Source: Utricularia gibba
Lineage: Eukaryota > Streptophyta > Magnoliopsida > Lamiales > Lentibulariaceae
DNA: 64,000 nucleotides
Assembly (NCBI GenBank): GCA_002189035.1
Contig: CM007989.1
Location: forward strand, 5,177,001 to 5,241,000
Direction of reading: 5' to 3'
Part shown: piece after piece, positions 11,484 to 22,904 of the stretch
How positions within the stretch are numbered: the stretch's first letter is position 1
Layout of the letters: the number at the start of each line of letters is the position of its first letter
Notes under the pieces: model-generated
Databases searched by the model: none
Told to the model about the DNA's origin: nothing
The model's input: the letters and a program-made list of their open reading frames with translations, nothing else
Made by a program: the position numbers and the translations under genes

Positions 11484-12721
11484 TTAACGGCTCTCGACTA
11501 GCCACTTAGAACGTACTTCATTGACTTTAATCGGTGTCCATTGACTAGCCAATTTAAAATTCTCATAAAATGGCTTCAATCGGTGTCCATTGACTTTAAT
11601 GCTTTGCCCTGTCTCAAATGAACGAATAATAACAGCACCAGACGGAAAAACATTCACAACTTCATAAGATCCTAGCCACTTAGAACGTAGTTTACCGGGA
11701 AAGAGTTTCAAGGTAGTATCAACTAAGAGAACTTTTTGACCTACTAAAAATTGCTTCCCATGTAACTTACTGTCATGGAATCGTTTTACCTTTTCCTTGT
11801 GCAGGAGCTGGTTAGTGTAGGCATTGAGGCAAATTTCCTCCAGCTCATTTAGGTCTAAAAGTCTGCTCTCCCTAGCTTGATCGCTAGTCAGGTTGCATGA
11901 CTTGACGGCCCAGTATGCCCTGTGATGTAATTCAAAGAGTAGATGACATGCCTTACCATAGATCATTCGGTATGGAGACATTCCCATAGGATTCTTGTAA
12001 GTTGTACGGTATGCCCATAGTGCATCATTGAGCCTTAAGCTCCAATCTCGCCTATTTGGGTTAATGGTGCGCTCAGAGATCCTTTTCACCTCTCTATTTG
12101 ATACCTCCGCCATGCCATTTGTTTGGGGATGTCTATTGTGGAAAGGCGGTGGTTGACTCCATATTTGGTCAATGCACTCTTGATGGCATGATTCACAAAG
12201 TGGGTGCCACGATCTGAAATAATAATCTTGGGATGTCCAAACCTAGGAAACAAGATGTTAATCAAGAAATTACCCACGGTTTTGGCATCATCCCTTTCAC
12301 AAGCAATGGCCTCCACCCATTTAGAAACATAATCAACAGCAAGAAGGATGTAGAGCTTCCCTTGAGAAGGGGGAAATTGTCCCATGAAGTCAATGCCCCA
12401 TGCATCAAAGATCTCGCACATGATAATGGGTTGAAGGGGCATTTGATCCTTGTATCCCAAATTTCCACCTCTTTGACAATTTGAGCACACCTTGCAATAA
12501 AGGTGGACATCCTTGAATATGGTAGGCCAATAAAATCCAGCCTCTAGAACCTTCTTTGCAGTAACTTTTGCACCAAAATGTCCACCGCAAGGTAGCTTAT
12601 GACAATGTGAAAGAATAGAGTGCACTTCATCTTGGGGAATGCATCTCCTAATAATCTGATCAGCTCCAATTTTCCAGAGATATGGATCGTCCCAGATGAA
12701 GTTCAGGCTGTCACACCGCAA
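11484..12721 (-). pseudogene. integrase of Athila element A
   Basis: Integrase inserts the retrotransposon cDNA into host DNA. The zinc-binding region reads HCHKLPCGGHFGAKVTAKK..C..C (HHCC type). The catalytic core has WGIDFMG (first Asp), IISDRGTHFVNH (second Asp) and, after a frameshift near 12110, EVSNREVKRI (Glu). The C-terminal part continues with DALWAYRTTYKNPMGMSPY and the KLRSKWLGSYEVVNVFPSGAV module. All three acidic residues are visible, but the region between IISDRG and EVSNRE lost the usual YHPQTNGQ stretch and changes frame. Confidence 0.85.
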
Positions 12722-12747
12722 TTTCTCCTTCTGGTAGTGCTGGAAAT

Positions 12748-13224
12748 CTACAGGAAATTGTCTATCACTAAAAAATTTACGATGTCAGCGTACCAAGGAC
12801 TCTCGTCATGGATCATGAATAAGCGTTCGTCTGGGAAGCTGTCATCGATAAGACTTGATTTTTCACCAGAAGTGATGCGGCTGAGATGATCTGCAACTAG
12901 ATTCTCGGATCCTTTCTTGCCCTTGATCTCCAAGTTGAATTCTTGAAGCAATAAAATCCATCTAATGAGTCTAGGCTTCGAATCCTTCTTGGTGAGGGGG
13001 TATCTTAATGCGACATGGTCCGAATAGACTATCACTTTGACTCCTAACAAATAAGATTGAAATTTCTCCAAGGCAAACACAATGGCCAGTAGCTCATTTT
13101 CTGTAGTGGTGTAGCTCTTTTGGGCATCATCAAGGCACTTGGACGCATAGTGGATAACATGGTATTGTTTCTCCACCTTTTGTCCCAAAACCGCACCTAG
13201 AGCTACATCACTTGCATCACACAT
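12748..13224 (-). pseudogene. RNase H domain of Athila element A
   Basis: RNase H removes the RNA strand during cDNA synthesis. The frame shows [16 protein letters not shown], then [26 protein letters not shown] and [13 protein letters not shown], in the usual Ty3/gypsy order. It lies directly after the RT thumb, where the frame is broken between 13224 and 13557. The domain itself is uninterrupted for 158 codons. Confidence 0.85.
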
Positions 13225-13556
13225 TAGTTCAAAGGGTAGACTCCAATTTGGAGCTTAAATAATGGGAGCTGAAACAAGCTTCTTTTTCAAAACATCAAAA
13301 GCAATCATACATTTTCATCAAAATGAAACTCAACATCCTTATGCAATAGGGCACATAGAGGAGATGCAATTTTCGAAAAATCTTGAATAAATCTACGATA
13401 AAAACCAGCATGTCCAAGGAAAGAACGTAGATCTCTCACACAAGTGGGATAAGGTAATTTTTGGATTACCTAAATTTTGGCCTTGTCAACTTCAATTCCT
13501 TTTTGGGAAACAACATGTCCTAAAATAATACCTTGTTCTACCATGAAATGACATTT

Positions 13557-15063
13557 CTAATAATTTAAAACAAGGTTAGTCTCAACACAACGCTTCAAAA
13601 TCAATGATAAATTAACAAGGCATTCATCAAAGCTATTTTCATAAACTGTAAAGTCATTCATAAAAACCTCTATAATATTTTCAACATATTCGGAAAAAAA
13701 TACTAACCATACATCTATGAAATGTTGCTGGTGCATTGCAAAATCCAAAAGGCATTTTATGGTAAGCAAAAGTACGGAAGGGGCAAACGAAAACAACCTT
13801 AGATTGATCCTCAAGAGCCACGGGTATTTGATGGAAACCGGAGTATCCATCCAAGCAACAATAATGGCTCCTTCCTGCAAGTCTTTCCAACATTTGGTCG
13901 ATGAATGGAAGTGGGTAGTGGTCCTTCTTGGTGGCTGCGTTCAGTTTTCGATAATCTATGCACATTCGCCAGCCATTTTGCACTCTGGTAGGTAGAAGTT
14001 CCCCTTGGTCATTGGCCATGACTGTGATACCTGTTTTCTTCGGAACAACCTGCACAGGGCTAACCCACTCACTATCAGAAATAAGATAGATTATACCTGC
14101 AGCCAACAACTTCAGAATCTCCTTCTTGACCACTTCAATCATAGGTGGATTCAATCTCCTCTGGGGTTGATGAATTGGTTTTGTTCCCTCCTCCAAATAA
14201 ATGCGATGTGTACATATGGAGGGGCTTATGCCTTTGATATCTGCCAACGTCCACCCAGTTGCCTGTTTGTGCTCCTGGAGCACACTCCTGAGTTGTTCCT
14301 CCTGTTCCAGGGTTAGTGTACTAGAGATAATAACAAGTAAAGTGTCATTTTCGCCCAAAAATAAATATTTCAAGTGTTTACGCAGAGTTTTTAACTCTAG
14401 TAATAGGGCATGAATAACGGAAGGAATCAGCAGTTTCCCAGGCATTTCTAAACTCAGAAAAGCAACGCCAGAGAATTCAGGCTTTTCAGGATAATAATCA
14501 AGATAACTTAAAAGTTCAGAATCAGAAAAAGAAATACGATCAGAATCAAAGTTTTTAGTAAGGCATTTGAGTAAGGGATCTTGCTCATGGACTATCACTA
14601 AGTGTTCCACATCTGCGTCAGATGTAGATATTGAGCAAATCTCGTTAATCTGGTCCGGGTACTGCATGGCTTTGTCCAGGCTCAAGTCCAGCACCTGTCC
14701 ATCGAAATGTAGGGAAATTGTGCCGGCTTGGACATCAATTTTGGTGCCTGCAGTAGCCATAAATAGTCGTCCCAAGATGATGGACTCCGAAATCATGGGA
14801 TTTTCGCTCTCCATGGGAATAACTAAAAAGTCAGCAAGAAAAATTAAATCTTTAACATGTACAAATACGTCATCAACTCTACCATCAGGCTTCACATGTG
14901 ATCTATCAGCTAATTGACAAACAACACTAGTAGGCTCAAGTTTACCTAGCTTAGATGCAAGAGAAAGATAAAGAGACCTAGGCATAACATTAACCGATGC
15001 TCCTAAATCACACATGGCCACCGAAATTTTGATTTCACCAATAGTAACAGGTATGGAAAACAT
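13557..15063 (-). pseudogene. protease and reverse transcriptase of Athila element A
   Basis: The frame opens with an aspartic protease (CDLGASVNVMPRSLY; the Asp-Leu-Gly-Ala form is usual in Athila) and SIILGRLFMATAG. A linker follows, then RT blocks: HQPQRRLNPPMIEVVKKEI, GWRMCIDYRKLNAATKKDHY, DGYSGFHQIPV and KMPFGFCNAPATF. A frameshift near 13690 leads to the catalytic block. That block reads FMNDFTVYE where FMDDFTVYG is expected, so one catalytic Asp is lost, and a stop follows at LVLNY. This copy cannot make an active RT. Confidence 0.9.
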
Positions 15064-16470
15064 ACCTGAATCCTTACACTTTCGTGGAAGCCTTCTTTGA
15101 ATAATTGCACGACATGCATTTTGGTGGTGCTTTCGGCAAGAGACTTCACCATGGACTCCAAATTATGGTTCGGCTGATAAGGAACAAGAGGTTGATCTGG
15201 AACTCCATTGATTTGCAAAGGTTGAGGCGGAGCAGTGGGAGTTTTCTGAGAAATAGCAGAAGGGTTCCCTAGAAATGGGGCTTGACCAGGAGGTACTGGT
15301 TGTCTCCAGTGGAAACCAGGATGATCTCTTCGCGGCATTTGGTAGTTTCCGTAGTTATAACTTCCTCCTTGGTTCTGGTAAAAGGCGTTCACCTCTTCTG
15401 TTGGCACCTCATATATCATAGGTCCTGGATCAAAATAATGAGACGTTGAAGATCCTTGATTCCTTCCTTGTTGTTGGAGAAGTGATTGGAAGCCAAGCTT
15501 CAAAGTATCACTCATAGCAGCAAGTTGAGCTAAAACTTCAGAATTATCCACTTCGTGCACTGATTTTACAGGTTGAGAATTTCCTCCAGGGGCTCGGTAT
15601 AAGTAGTCATAACGGCTAGAAGTAGAATAAGAGTTGGCAGCCATTTGTTCTATCAATCTTCGGGCGTCAGCACTGTGGCGGTTCTCTAGTAATGACCCAT
15701 TAAAAGTGGCATCCATTTGTCCTCTGATCATGGGGGCCAGTCCTTCGTAAAAATGTTGTAAAATTTGGCCTTCAGTGAGTCCATGCTGTGGATAAGTATT
15801 ACAGATCCGGTTGAATCTATCATAATACTCCTGTAAATTCTCTCCTTCACATTGTAGCATGGTGGCTAAAGCTCTTCTTCCCGTAGAGGCTCTCCCTAGG
15901 GGCGCATATCTATCAAGAAATTTCTGAACCATTTGCTCCCAGGTTGCAATAGAGGATGGTGGTAGTCCATACAGCCACTCAAGAGCTCGCTCAGTGAGAC
16001 TAAAAGGGAAGACCCGCAGCTTGACTTGGTTCTCCATAGCACCTTTTGGGTGCATGGACGCACAAGCCGTGTGCAACTCTCTAAGATGACGATTTGGGTC
16101 GTCATTTTCTCTCCCAGTGAACTTAGGAATTGTCTGGAACAGATATGGGCGAAGCTCAAAGTCCTCTTCCATGTCAAAGTGGTCGGTCAGCATGGCTGGC
16201 GGTGATTTCTTCTTTTATGGTCCTTAGTGCTGGGCCATGATTAGCGAGCGGCAGAACTGGAAAAAATTGCGGATGTTGTTGCTCTTGTTCTCCATGCATT
16301 GTGGGGACTCCAGTAGGTGGTTGAGCAGCCATTTCCTCGTCAGTGGATGAACCAGAAATTAATTCTCTCTTTTTCGCCAGAAATGTTTGCTCAATCTCCG
16401 GATCTAAGGGGCACAAGATGTCTCGATACGATCTCAACCTTCGGTGACCCTCTGGTGGAGCTGAATGCAT
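15003..16470 (-). pseudogene. gag of Athila element A
   Basis: Gag forms the virus-like particle. A likely start is MHSAPPEGHRRLRSYRDIL at 16470. The first 98 or so codons are in one frame, and a frameshift near 16180 moves to the frame with FDMEEDFELRPYLFQ. The retrotransposon gag core is clear: FSLTERALEWLYGLPP, TWEQMVQKFLDRY and GENLQEYYDRFN. The C-terminal part is Gln/Pro/Gly-rich and overlaps the protease frame. On the coding strand, the leader before 16470 is a long CT-rich run (about 16490-16550). Confidence 0.85.
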
Positions 16471-16583
16471 AAAAACAGAGAAAAACAGCAGCAAAACGGA
16501 AATAAAAGAAAAAAGGAAGAAAGAAAGAAAAAGAAAAGAAAAAGAAAAACTATACACAACACTAAACACAAAAATACGCAACT

Positions 16584-16600
16584 CCCTGGCAACGGCGCCA
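16584..16600 (-). other. primer-binding site (tRNA-Asp type), element A
   Basis: The minus strand reads TGGCGCCGTTGCCAGGG six bases inside the 5' LTR. It is complementary, with one mismatch, to the 3' end of plant tRNA-Asp (..CCCCGGCAACGGCGCCA). This is the standard Athila/Tat primer. Confidence 0.85.
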
Positions 16601-16606
16601 AAAATT

Positions 16607-17902
16607 TGTTGTGTGTCGTTTCCTCAATAAATTTTAAATAGTTAAAATATAAAACACTAGAAAGCGTAGTATGAGTATCGATCTCAGGGAGTTGTTTTTC
16701 GTGAAAGTGTTTTGTAAAGAAATTCTACAAAATGTCACGGTTTTGTAAAAGAGGGTTTTTAAGATGCAGAAATAAAAGTTATAACCTAAGTAATGGACCT
16801 TGACTATGGTACGCAGTTCTTGGGAATAAGATTCCATCTCCTTCCTTTGTCCATCCTTGCCTCGATTTTCACTGATTTCTTCCGAATAGCTGCTAATAGG
16901 AGCAAGGAATAGCCTACTCTCCCTTACACTCTGATTGACAAGGAGGCACGGGAATAGCCTCATGTGATTCCCCTTGCACGATAAGGAAGACAAGATGATT
17001 GCCTTCGATTGCCTTCAAAACCGAATTGCGCGTGTGTGCCCAGCTGTTGCCAATGGCCAGTGGCAGGTCCGAGGTCACAACCTGTCCACTGTCGTGGTAC
17101 CTAGGCCACAAACAATCTGCTACTTCCCGCGAACCGGCAGGGTTGGAATTGGTGCTCTTCACCAAAATCCGCGAGGAGTGGCCTGCTACTCATGGATCAT
17201 GACTAAAAGTCGTTGACTACAACAAGAAGCGTGGAAGTATGCGGAATCCGAATTGAATTCAGCGAAGAACCAAGTGTATTGCTCAAGACTTGGAAGGAAA
17301 CTTCATCTACTTCTCAGAAACTAAAGGTTTTTAGCCCGAAAGGGCCATGGAAACAGAAACGAAAAGAAACTAAGTGTTCTTCCTCCTTGAAGGGGAGGAA
17401 GGACTCAAAAGTCTAGGTCTACAAAGGAAATGGCAAAAAGTTCGAAACTAAGTGCTCCAAGTGGTTTTTATATGACTTCCCACGTGCATTAACTCCTTTG
17501 GGTCCCCTTCCAATCATTCCTTTTGTCTTGTGTGCGCCACCAGGCTTTCTTTGCGTGCAAGTTAGCGCCTAATCATTTCTGCAGACTCTGACATGCCGTA
17601 AGTCAGGGGCCATGACCAGTGTCAGTCTTCCATCCACAATTGTTCCAAGTCGCGTATAAGGCACGAAAAGTCAAACTCTGACCACCTGCAATACTCCCGC
17701 AACACTCCACCACAGTCTCCTGACATGTCTCGGTCAAAGTGTGAGAAAAAGGCATAAAATATACACAAAATGGGAGAATAGGAATTTTCTAATAAAAATA
17801 AAATATTTAATAATAAGACTCCTAATTTGGGCGACTTGATACATAATTAACACATAATAATACTTAATAATTAACTAGAAAATGACAATTGGTACATTAA
17901 CA
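16607..17902 (-). repeat. 5' LTR of Athila element A (about 1296 bp)
   Basis: Its inner edge (CACAACA on the minus strand) abuts the primer site. The outer edge is placed at TGTTAATGTACC (17902), where copia sequence begins. The outermost 25 bases differ from the 3' LTR by a small insertion, so this edge is less certain. The frames at 16974-17416 are LTR sequence, not genes. Confidence 0.8.
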
Positions 17903-19083
17903 ATGAAACCATATCTCACAACAGGGTTACGTTGTCGGACTGATCTTCTGGCAGAAAACGTGCTTGGTACATTTGGCAAGTCAGATTGCTCAGGTTGATT
18001 GCTCACAGGTACATTACAAGCTTCTGGGACACAATTACGAGATGGTGAGCCTAGATTACCTTTTGAGTCACCCACTGGCATCTCTATAGGTGTCACTCGC
18101 TCGTTCTCAAACATCTCCTCAAGTTCAAAACGACTCCCATTTGCTTCTTTGAGGAGAAACTCTTTCTCCAAAAAGACAGCTTTCCTCGAGATGAAAACCT
18201 TTCCCTCTTGAGGATTATAGAAGTAGTATCCCATGGTTTCTTGTGGATATCCCAGAAAGAGACACTTGTCAGATTTGTTCTCCAACTTATCTGACTTCAA
18301 CCTTCTTACATAAGCAAGGCATCCCCAAGCTTTGAGGTAGGAGAAACTCGGTTTTCTACCAGTCCAAATCTCATAAGGAGTGGTTTCATCCGATTTCGAT
18401 AGGGCTTTGTTCAAAACATGAGCCGCTGCCTCTAAAGCATATCCTCACATGGACTTTGGTAGTTCTGCAAAACTCATCATGGATTGAACCATGTCAAGAA
18501 AAGTTCAATTTCTCCTCTCAGAAACACCATTGTGCTCACGTGTATCAGGAGGAGTTCTTTCTGAGACAATACCATTGTCATTCAGATGATTATTGAATTC
18601 ATTACTCAAGTATTCCCCACTACGATTTGAGCGAAGTTGCTTGATGGAACGCTCAAGCTGGTTCTCGACCTCCATCCGAAACTCTTTGAACTTTTCGAAG
18701 GCTTCAGATTTTCGTTTCATCAAGTAGATGCGTCCATATCTTGAATGGTCATCTGTAAAAGTGATGAAATACGAGAAACCCCCTCTAGCAGTGATGCTCA
18801 TTGGACTGCATACATCAGAATGTATTAAATCCAATAAGTTTTCAGCTCTTGCTCCTTTTCCTAGAAAAGGTTGCTTTGTCATTTTTCCCAATAAACAAGA
18901 TTCGCATGTTTCATAAGATTCAAAATCTTCTGAGTCCAAATATCCCAAACGATATAAGTACTCAACACGCTTCTTGTTTATATGGCCTAAATGACAATGC
19001 CAGAGGTAAGAATTCAAGATGTTGTCAATCCTTGGCCTTTTTATGCACGTTAATCTGTTCTGAATCATGCTGATCCAAAACAT
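17903..19083 (-). pseudogene. copia integrase fragment (family Z, minus strand)
   Basis: It contains the pre-integrase zinc region (WHCHLGHINKKRVEYL, CESCLLGKMTKQPF) and the core IHSDVCSPMSITARGG (first Asp). The second Asp is lost: LRSNRSGEY replaces the usual LRSDRGGEY. Then follow NGVSERRN (Glu) and, after frame breaks at 18414-18505, PYEIWTGRKPSFSYLKAWGC and the LGYPQETMGYYFYNP module. The sequence is cut at ..RYGFIV by the LTR of element A, and the RT that should follow is missing from this side. Confidence 0.85.
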
Positions 19084-20286
19084 ATATTCCGTTTACTATT
19101 GTGGCAGTACCATAATGCACACTCCCTCTTCGTATGGAACAACAATTGTTCTTTATATAAAACTCGAAACCAATCTTGTCCAAACAAGAAATAGAGACGA
19201 TGTTCTTAGACAATGACAGAACACAATAAACAGAATCTAATTCAAGAGATAATCCAGAAGGTAGGGCGATGTGGCAAGTCCCAACTGCCATGGCAGCAAC
19301 CCGTGCACCATTCCCAACTCTTAGGTCAACATCGCCTTTCTTCAAGATTCTACTACTTATTAGGTCCTGCATGTTAGTGCAAATGTGAGCACCACAACCA
19401 TAATTTAACACCCAAAAACCATTCTTCATAGTAGTATTAATCTCAATCATGTGTATACCTGAAGCTGAATTCTCATTCTGCTTCTTGCCCTTGATTGACT
19501 CTAGATAGGTTTTGCAGTTTCTCTTCCAATGACCAGATTTCCCACAATGAAAGCATTCACCCTTAGCTGGTTTTTCAACAGTCTTCTTCTTCTTGATCTC
19601 ACTTTTAGCTTTGAGTTTCTTGTCTTGACTCTTCTTCTTGGAAACCTTTTTCCTTGAAGGGACAAGTATGACATTCTTTTGTTCCTTTATGATAGTTGTC
19701 TCAACAGGCTTGAGTAACTGAATCAATTTAGAAACAGTTTGATCCATCTTGTTCATCTGATAGTTCATCACAAATTGTGAGTAGCTATCAGGTAGTGAGG
19801 TAAGGATTAAGTCAATACTCAAGTCCTTATCCAACACAAAACCAAGAGTGGACAACTTCTCAATGTAACTCAACATCAATGTCGCATGATCAGCAGCAGA
19901 ACTTCCTCTGCCAAGCGACAATTGAACAACAGCTTTGATGTCTTGAACCTTTCAAGTCATGAGTGCTCACCAAACAGATCCTTGAGGTGTATTATCATCT
20001 GTTGCCAAGTCATCGCCTCATACTGTTTTTGGAGATCAGGGGCCATCGAAGCAAGCATGATACAGGAGACAAGCTCAGCATCATCTAGATACTTTTGATA
20101 TGCACACCGAACATCTTCTGCTGTATTAGCCCTGGGTTGTGCAGGAACATCTTGCTCAAGGATGTAAGCAATCTTCTCCGGCTTGAGAACAATTCTCAAA
20201 TTGTGGTGCCAATCAGTAAAATTCGAGCCAACCAACTTGTTGGACTCTAGGAGTGTGAATTTGAGATCCATTCTAGAGTCCAACAA
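19025..20286 (-). pseudogene. copia gag-protease fragment (family Z, minus strand)
   Basis: Gag begins MDLKFTLLESNKLVGSNFTD (20271) and runs through KYLDDAELVSCIMLASMAP. A TGA at SGEHS* and a frame change near 19940 follow, then a Lys-rich stretch and the zinc knuckle CFHCGKSGHWKRNC (CX2CX4HX4C). The protease site reads VLNYGCGAHIC where VLDSGCGSHIC is usual, so the catalytic Asp is lost. No 5' LTR or primer site lies upstream. Instead, the mirror-image gag of the plus-strand copy starts 22 bases away. Confidence 0.85.
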
Positions 20287-21097
20287 GTTGGTTGGCTCGA
20301 ATTTTACTGATTAGCACCGCAATTTGAGAATTATTCTTAAGCCGGAGAAGATTGCTTACATCCTTGAGCAAGATGTTCATGCACAACCCAGGACTAATGT
20401 AGCTGAAGATGTTCGGCGTGCATATCAGAAGTATCTAGATGATGGTGAACTTGTCTTCTGTATCATGCTTGCGTCAATAGCCCCTGATCACCAAAAACAG
20501 CATGAGGCGATGACTTGTCAACAGATGATAACACACTTCAAGGATCTGTTTGGTGAGTACTCGTGACTTGAAAGGTTCAAGACATCAAAGTTATTATTAA
20601 ATTTTCGCTTGGTAGAAGGAAGTTCTGCAGCTGGTCATGCGACATTGATGTTGAGTTACATTGAGAAGTTGTCCACTCTTGGTTTTGTGTTGGATAAGGA
20701 CTTGAGTATTGATTTAATCCTTACCTCACTACCTGAAAGCTATTCACAGTTTGTGATGAATTATTAGATGAACAAGATTGATCAAACTGTTCTTGAGTTA
20801 ATTCAGTTACTCAAGTTTGTTGAGACAACTATCACAAAGAAACAAAAGAATTTCCCAAGAAAAAAGTTTCCAAGAAGAAGAGTGAAGATAAGAAACTCAA
20901 AGCTAAAAGTGAGATCAAGAAGAAGAAGCTAATTGAAAAATTGGCTAAGGGTGAATGTTTTCACTGTGGGAAATCTAGTCATCGGAAGAGAAAATGCAAA
21001 GCTTACCTAGAGTCAATCAAGGGCAAGAACACTACTATCGAGAATGGTTCTTGGGTGTTAGATTTTGGTTGTGGTGCTCACATTTGCATGAACATGC
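19370..21097. repeat. large inverted repeat of copia gag (hairpin)
   Basis: The left arm (about 19370-20250, gag on the minus strand) and right arm (20273-about 21097, gag on the plus strand) are separated by a 22-bp loop (20251-20272). The innermost arms match perfectly for over 40 bases. Overall similarity looks like about 90% by eye, with one gap of about 45 bp in the right arm after the zinc knuckle. Both arms share the same premature TGA right after the GEHS/GEYS codons. Transcription across the centre would give a long fold-back RNA. Confidence 0.85.
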
Positions 21098-21157
21098 GAA
21101 TCTTGCTTATTGGGAAAAATGACAAAGCAACATTTTCTAGGAAAACGATCAAGAGCT
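20273..21157 (+). pseudogene. copia gag fragment, plus-strand arm
   Basis: It starts in the middle of gag at LESNKLVGSNFTD and lacks the first codons. The first in-frame break is a TAG in place of the Trp codon (FTD*HRN). It continues to the zinc knuckle CFHCGKSSHRKRKC and the protease site VLDFGCGAHICMNM. Directly after, the sequence jumps to the integrase zinc region (ILLIGKNDKATFSRK), so the protease C-terminal part is deleted. It ends at 21157, where an X-family LTR is inserted. Confidence 0.8.
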
Positions 21158-22153
21158 TGATAACACATATTTTTGAGTGGCTCAATGCATGGAATTTACT
21201 CATTTTATGCTACAAAAATTAACTTTAATTGACCGTTTCTATATTTTTGCACATAAGTACTGTAGGAGTGCACTTTTAGTCTTAGTTTGGACAAAAAGGG
21301 AGGAAAGGTGGAGAGAGAAGCAAATCTCCCCTTGGAGACTCACGAACACAATTTCTGGGAACGTTTTCTGGGGAGGAAGAAGAAGGAAGACAAACAGGAA
21401 CGAAGCTGAAGTTCAAGATTATTTTCTGTCTTCGAAGAACATTACTCCTAGCTAAGAGTAGCTAGTGACGTTTTTTAGTTTTTGTTGACACTTCACATTA
21501 CTTGCTTGTTTGCTTTCTGGTATTTGACTGTGAAATGAGCACACTGTGGGTGATGTTTTTGTTTCCACTTTCATTTACCTTAAGCATGAGTGGCTAAGTA
21601 CTTAGGGGGGTGCCTTGGGGTAAAAAGGGGAGAAAAATGTTAATCAACCTTTAGATCTAAACAGCCATGAGTCACGCCACTTCCTTAACAAACCAGGATA
21701 GATCCAGGAGGGAGAAGTAGTGAAACCCAACTTAACAACCCTAATTAGAGGTAGACCAAAGATTAGGGGGAAAAACAAGAATCCGGGTAGACCTAGATCT
21801 TGTGAGTTAGTTATATGATTTGTGGTTTGTGTGAGTTTGTTTAGTGATGAGCATACATTCCCTAGGAGTCCCAAGGCATCACCCATTCCATTCCAGAAAT
21901 AACTGAACTCTAGAACTTGTTATTTTTATTTACTATATTTCGTTTTAGTTCTGCCTTAGTCCTAGCTAAGACCAATTTTACCAATGTTACACTAGTTTCG
22001 TGCGTCAACTTTCACATGGCAAGCACCTGCTCTTCGTGTTCGACCCTAATCACTATGCTCATAATTGTTTTATGCTTGAATGTGGGTTAGGTTATAAATT
22101 TATTTGATAGGAAAATTTGCAATTAATGACATTGCGTAATTTTTCGTTTATCA
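21158..22153 (+). mobile_element. solo LTR, family X, inside copia C2
   Basis: It runs TGATAACACA...CGTTTATCA in plus orientation, 996 bp, and aligns with the reverse complement of 3468-4649. The flanking pentamers are GAGCT and AAGCT, a target duplication with one mismatch. Both flanks are copia sequence, so this LTR landed in the copia element after the latter had suffered its internal deletion. Confidence 0.8.
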
Positions 22154-22745
22154 AAGCTTCAAGAAGTTGGAACATGAAATTTGATGAGACAATCAAAGAG
22201 TTTGGTTTCTCTCAAAATGAAGATGAACCTTGTGTATATAAGAAGGTAGATGGCTTGGTAACCGGATTTCTCATAATCTACGTGGATGACATATTAGTAA
22301 TGAGAAATGATGTTGAAACAATGCAATCACTAAAAATCTAGTTATCCAAGAGCTTTTCAATGAAAGATCTTGGAGATGCGGCGTATATATTGGACATAAA
22401 TATCTATAGCGATAGATCAAAGAAACCTATTGGATTATCACAATCGACCTATATAGATAAAGTGTTAAAGAGGTTTAACATGGCTGATTGTAAGAGAGGT
22501 TTACTGCCCATGACACATAGGGCACTTTGAAAAATGATGTGCCCTAAAACAGAAGAAGATAGAGATTAGATGGCTCGAATCCCATATGCTTCTCCTATTG
22601 GGTCAATAATGTATACCACATTGTGTACTAGACTAGATGTGTCATATGCTTAAGTGTTACAAGCATATACTAGTCATACATTAGAATGGGACAAAAGAAA
22701 ACACTCAAAAGCATTCTTAAATACTTGAGAAGGACTAATGACATG
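22154..22745 (+). pseudogene. copia reverse transcriptase fragment (C2)
   Basis: It starts at ASRSWNMKFDETIKEFGFS, keeps the catalytic box IIYVDDILV, then SKSFSMKDLGDAAYILDI and LSQSTYIDKVLKRF. After several stops (for example at I*LSKS and RAL*KMM) it reaches PIGSIMYTTLCTR. The MULE cuts it just after RRTND. The fingers part of RT is absent. Confidence 0.85.
22735..22745. repeat. left target-site duplication of the MULE
   Basis: CTAATGACATG, identical to 26529-26539. It belongs to the host copia element. Confidence 0.9.
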
Positions 22746-22838
22746 GAAAAAGCAATATGAATAATATTGTTCACTAAAATCATTGTATTTATAATGTTAT
22801 GCAACACTAGTAGTGGTGCTTTGGTATGCTCAATGAGT

Positions 22839-22886
22839 GGCGCTATCATTGATGGTGGTTTAGAGAATGCTCCATCATTAATGTTA
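22839..22886. repeat. subterminal palindromic repeats, left end of MULE
   Basis: Two degenerate copies of the motif found at the right end: GGCGCTATCATTGATGGTGG (22839-22858) and GCTCCATCATTAATG (22869-22883). The core ATCATTGATG has dyad symmetry. Confidence 0.6.
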
Positions 22887-22904
22887 TTCAGCACTAGAGA
22901 CTGG

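Larger units (their letters stand above)
8079..17902 (-). mobile_element. Athila-type Ty3/gypsy retrotransposon A
   Basis: Near-complete 9.8-kb element in minus orientation: 5' LTR (16607-17902), tRNA-Asp primer site, gag, protease-RT-RNase H-integrase, an env-position ORF, polypurine tract and 3' LTR (8079-9379). LTR ends are TGTTAA...CAACA. The LTRs look similar, roughly 95% by eye, with a 12-bp indel (8638-8649 is absent from the 5' copy). Every coding domain carries stops or frameshifts, and the RT catalytic box reads FMND, so the element is dead. The flanks (AACAC left, ATGAA right) show no target duplication. That suggests recombination or a deletion after insertion. Confidence 0.9.

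Noticed and set aside
16584-16600. tRNA-Asp gene fragment
   Set aside because: Only the 3'-end complement is present, next to an LTR. It is the primer-binding site.
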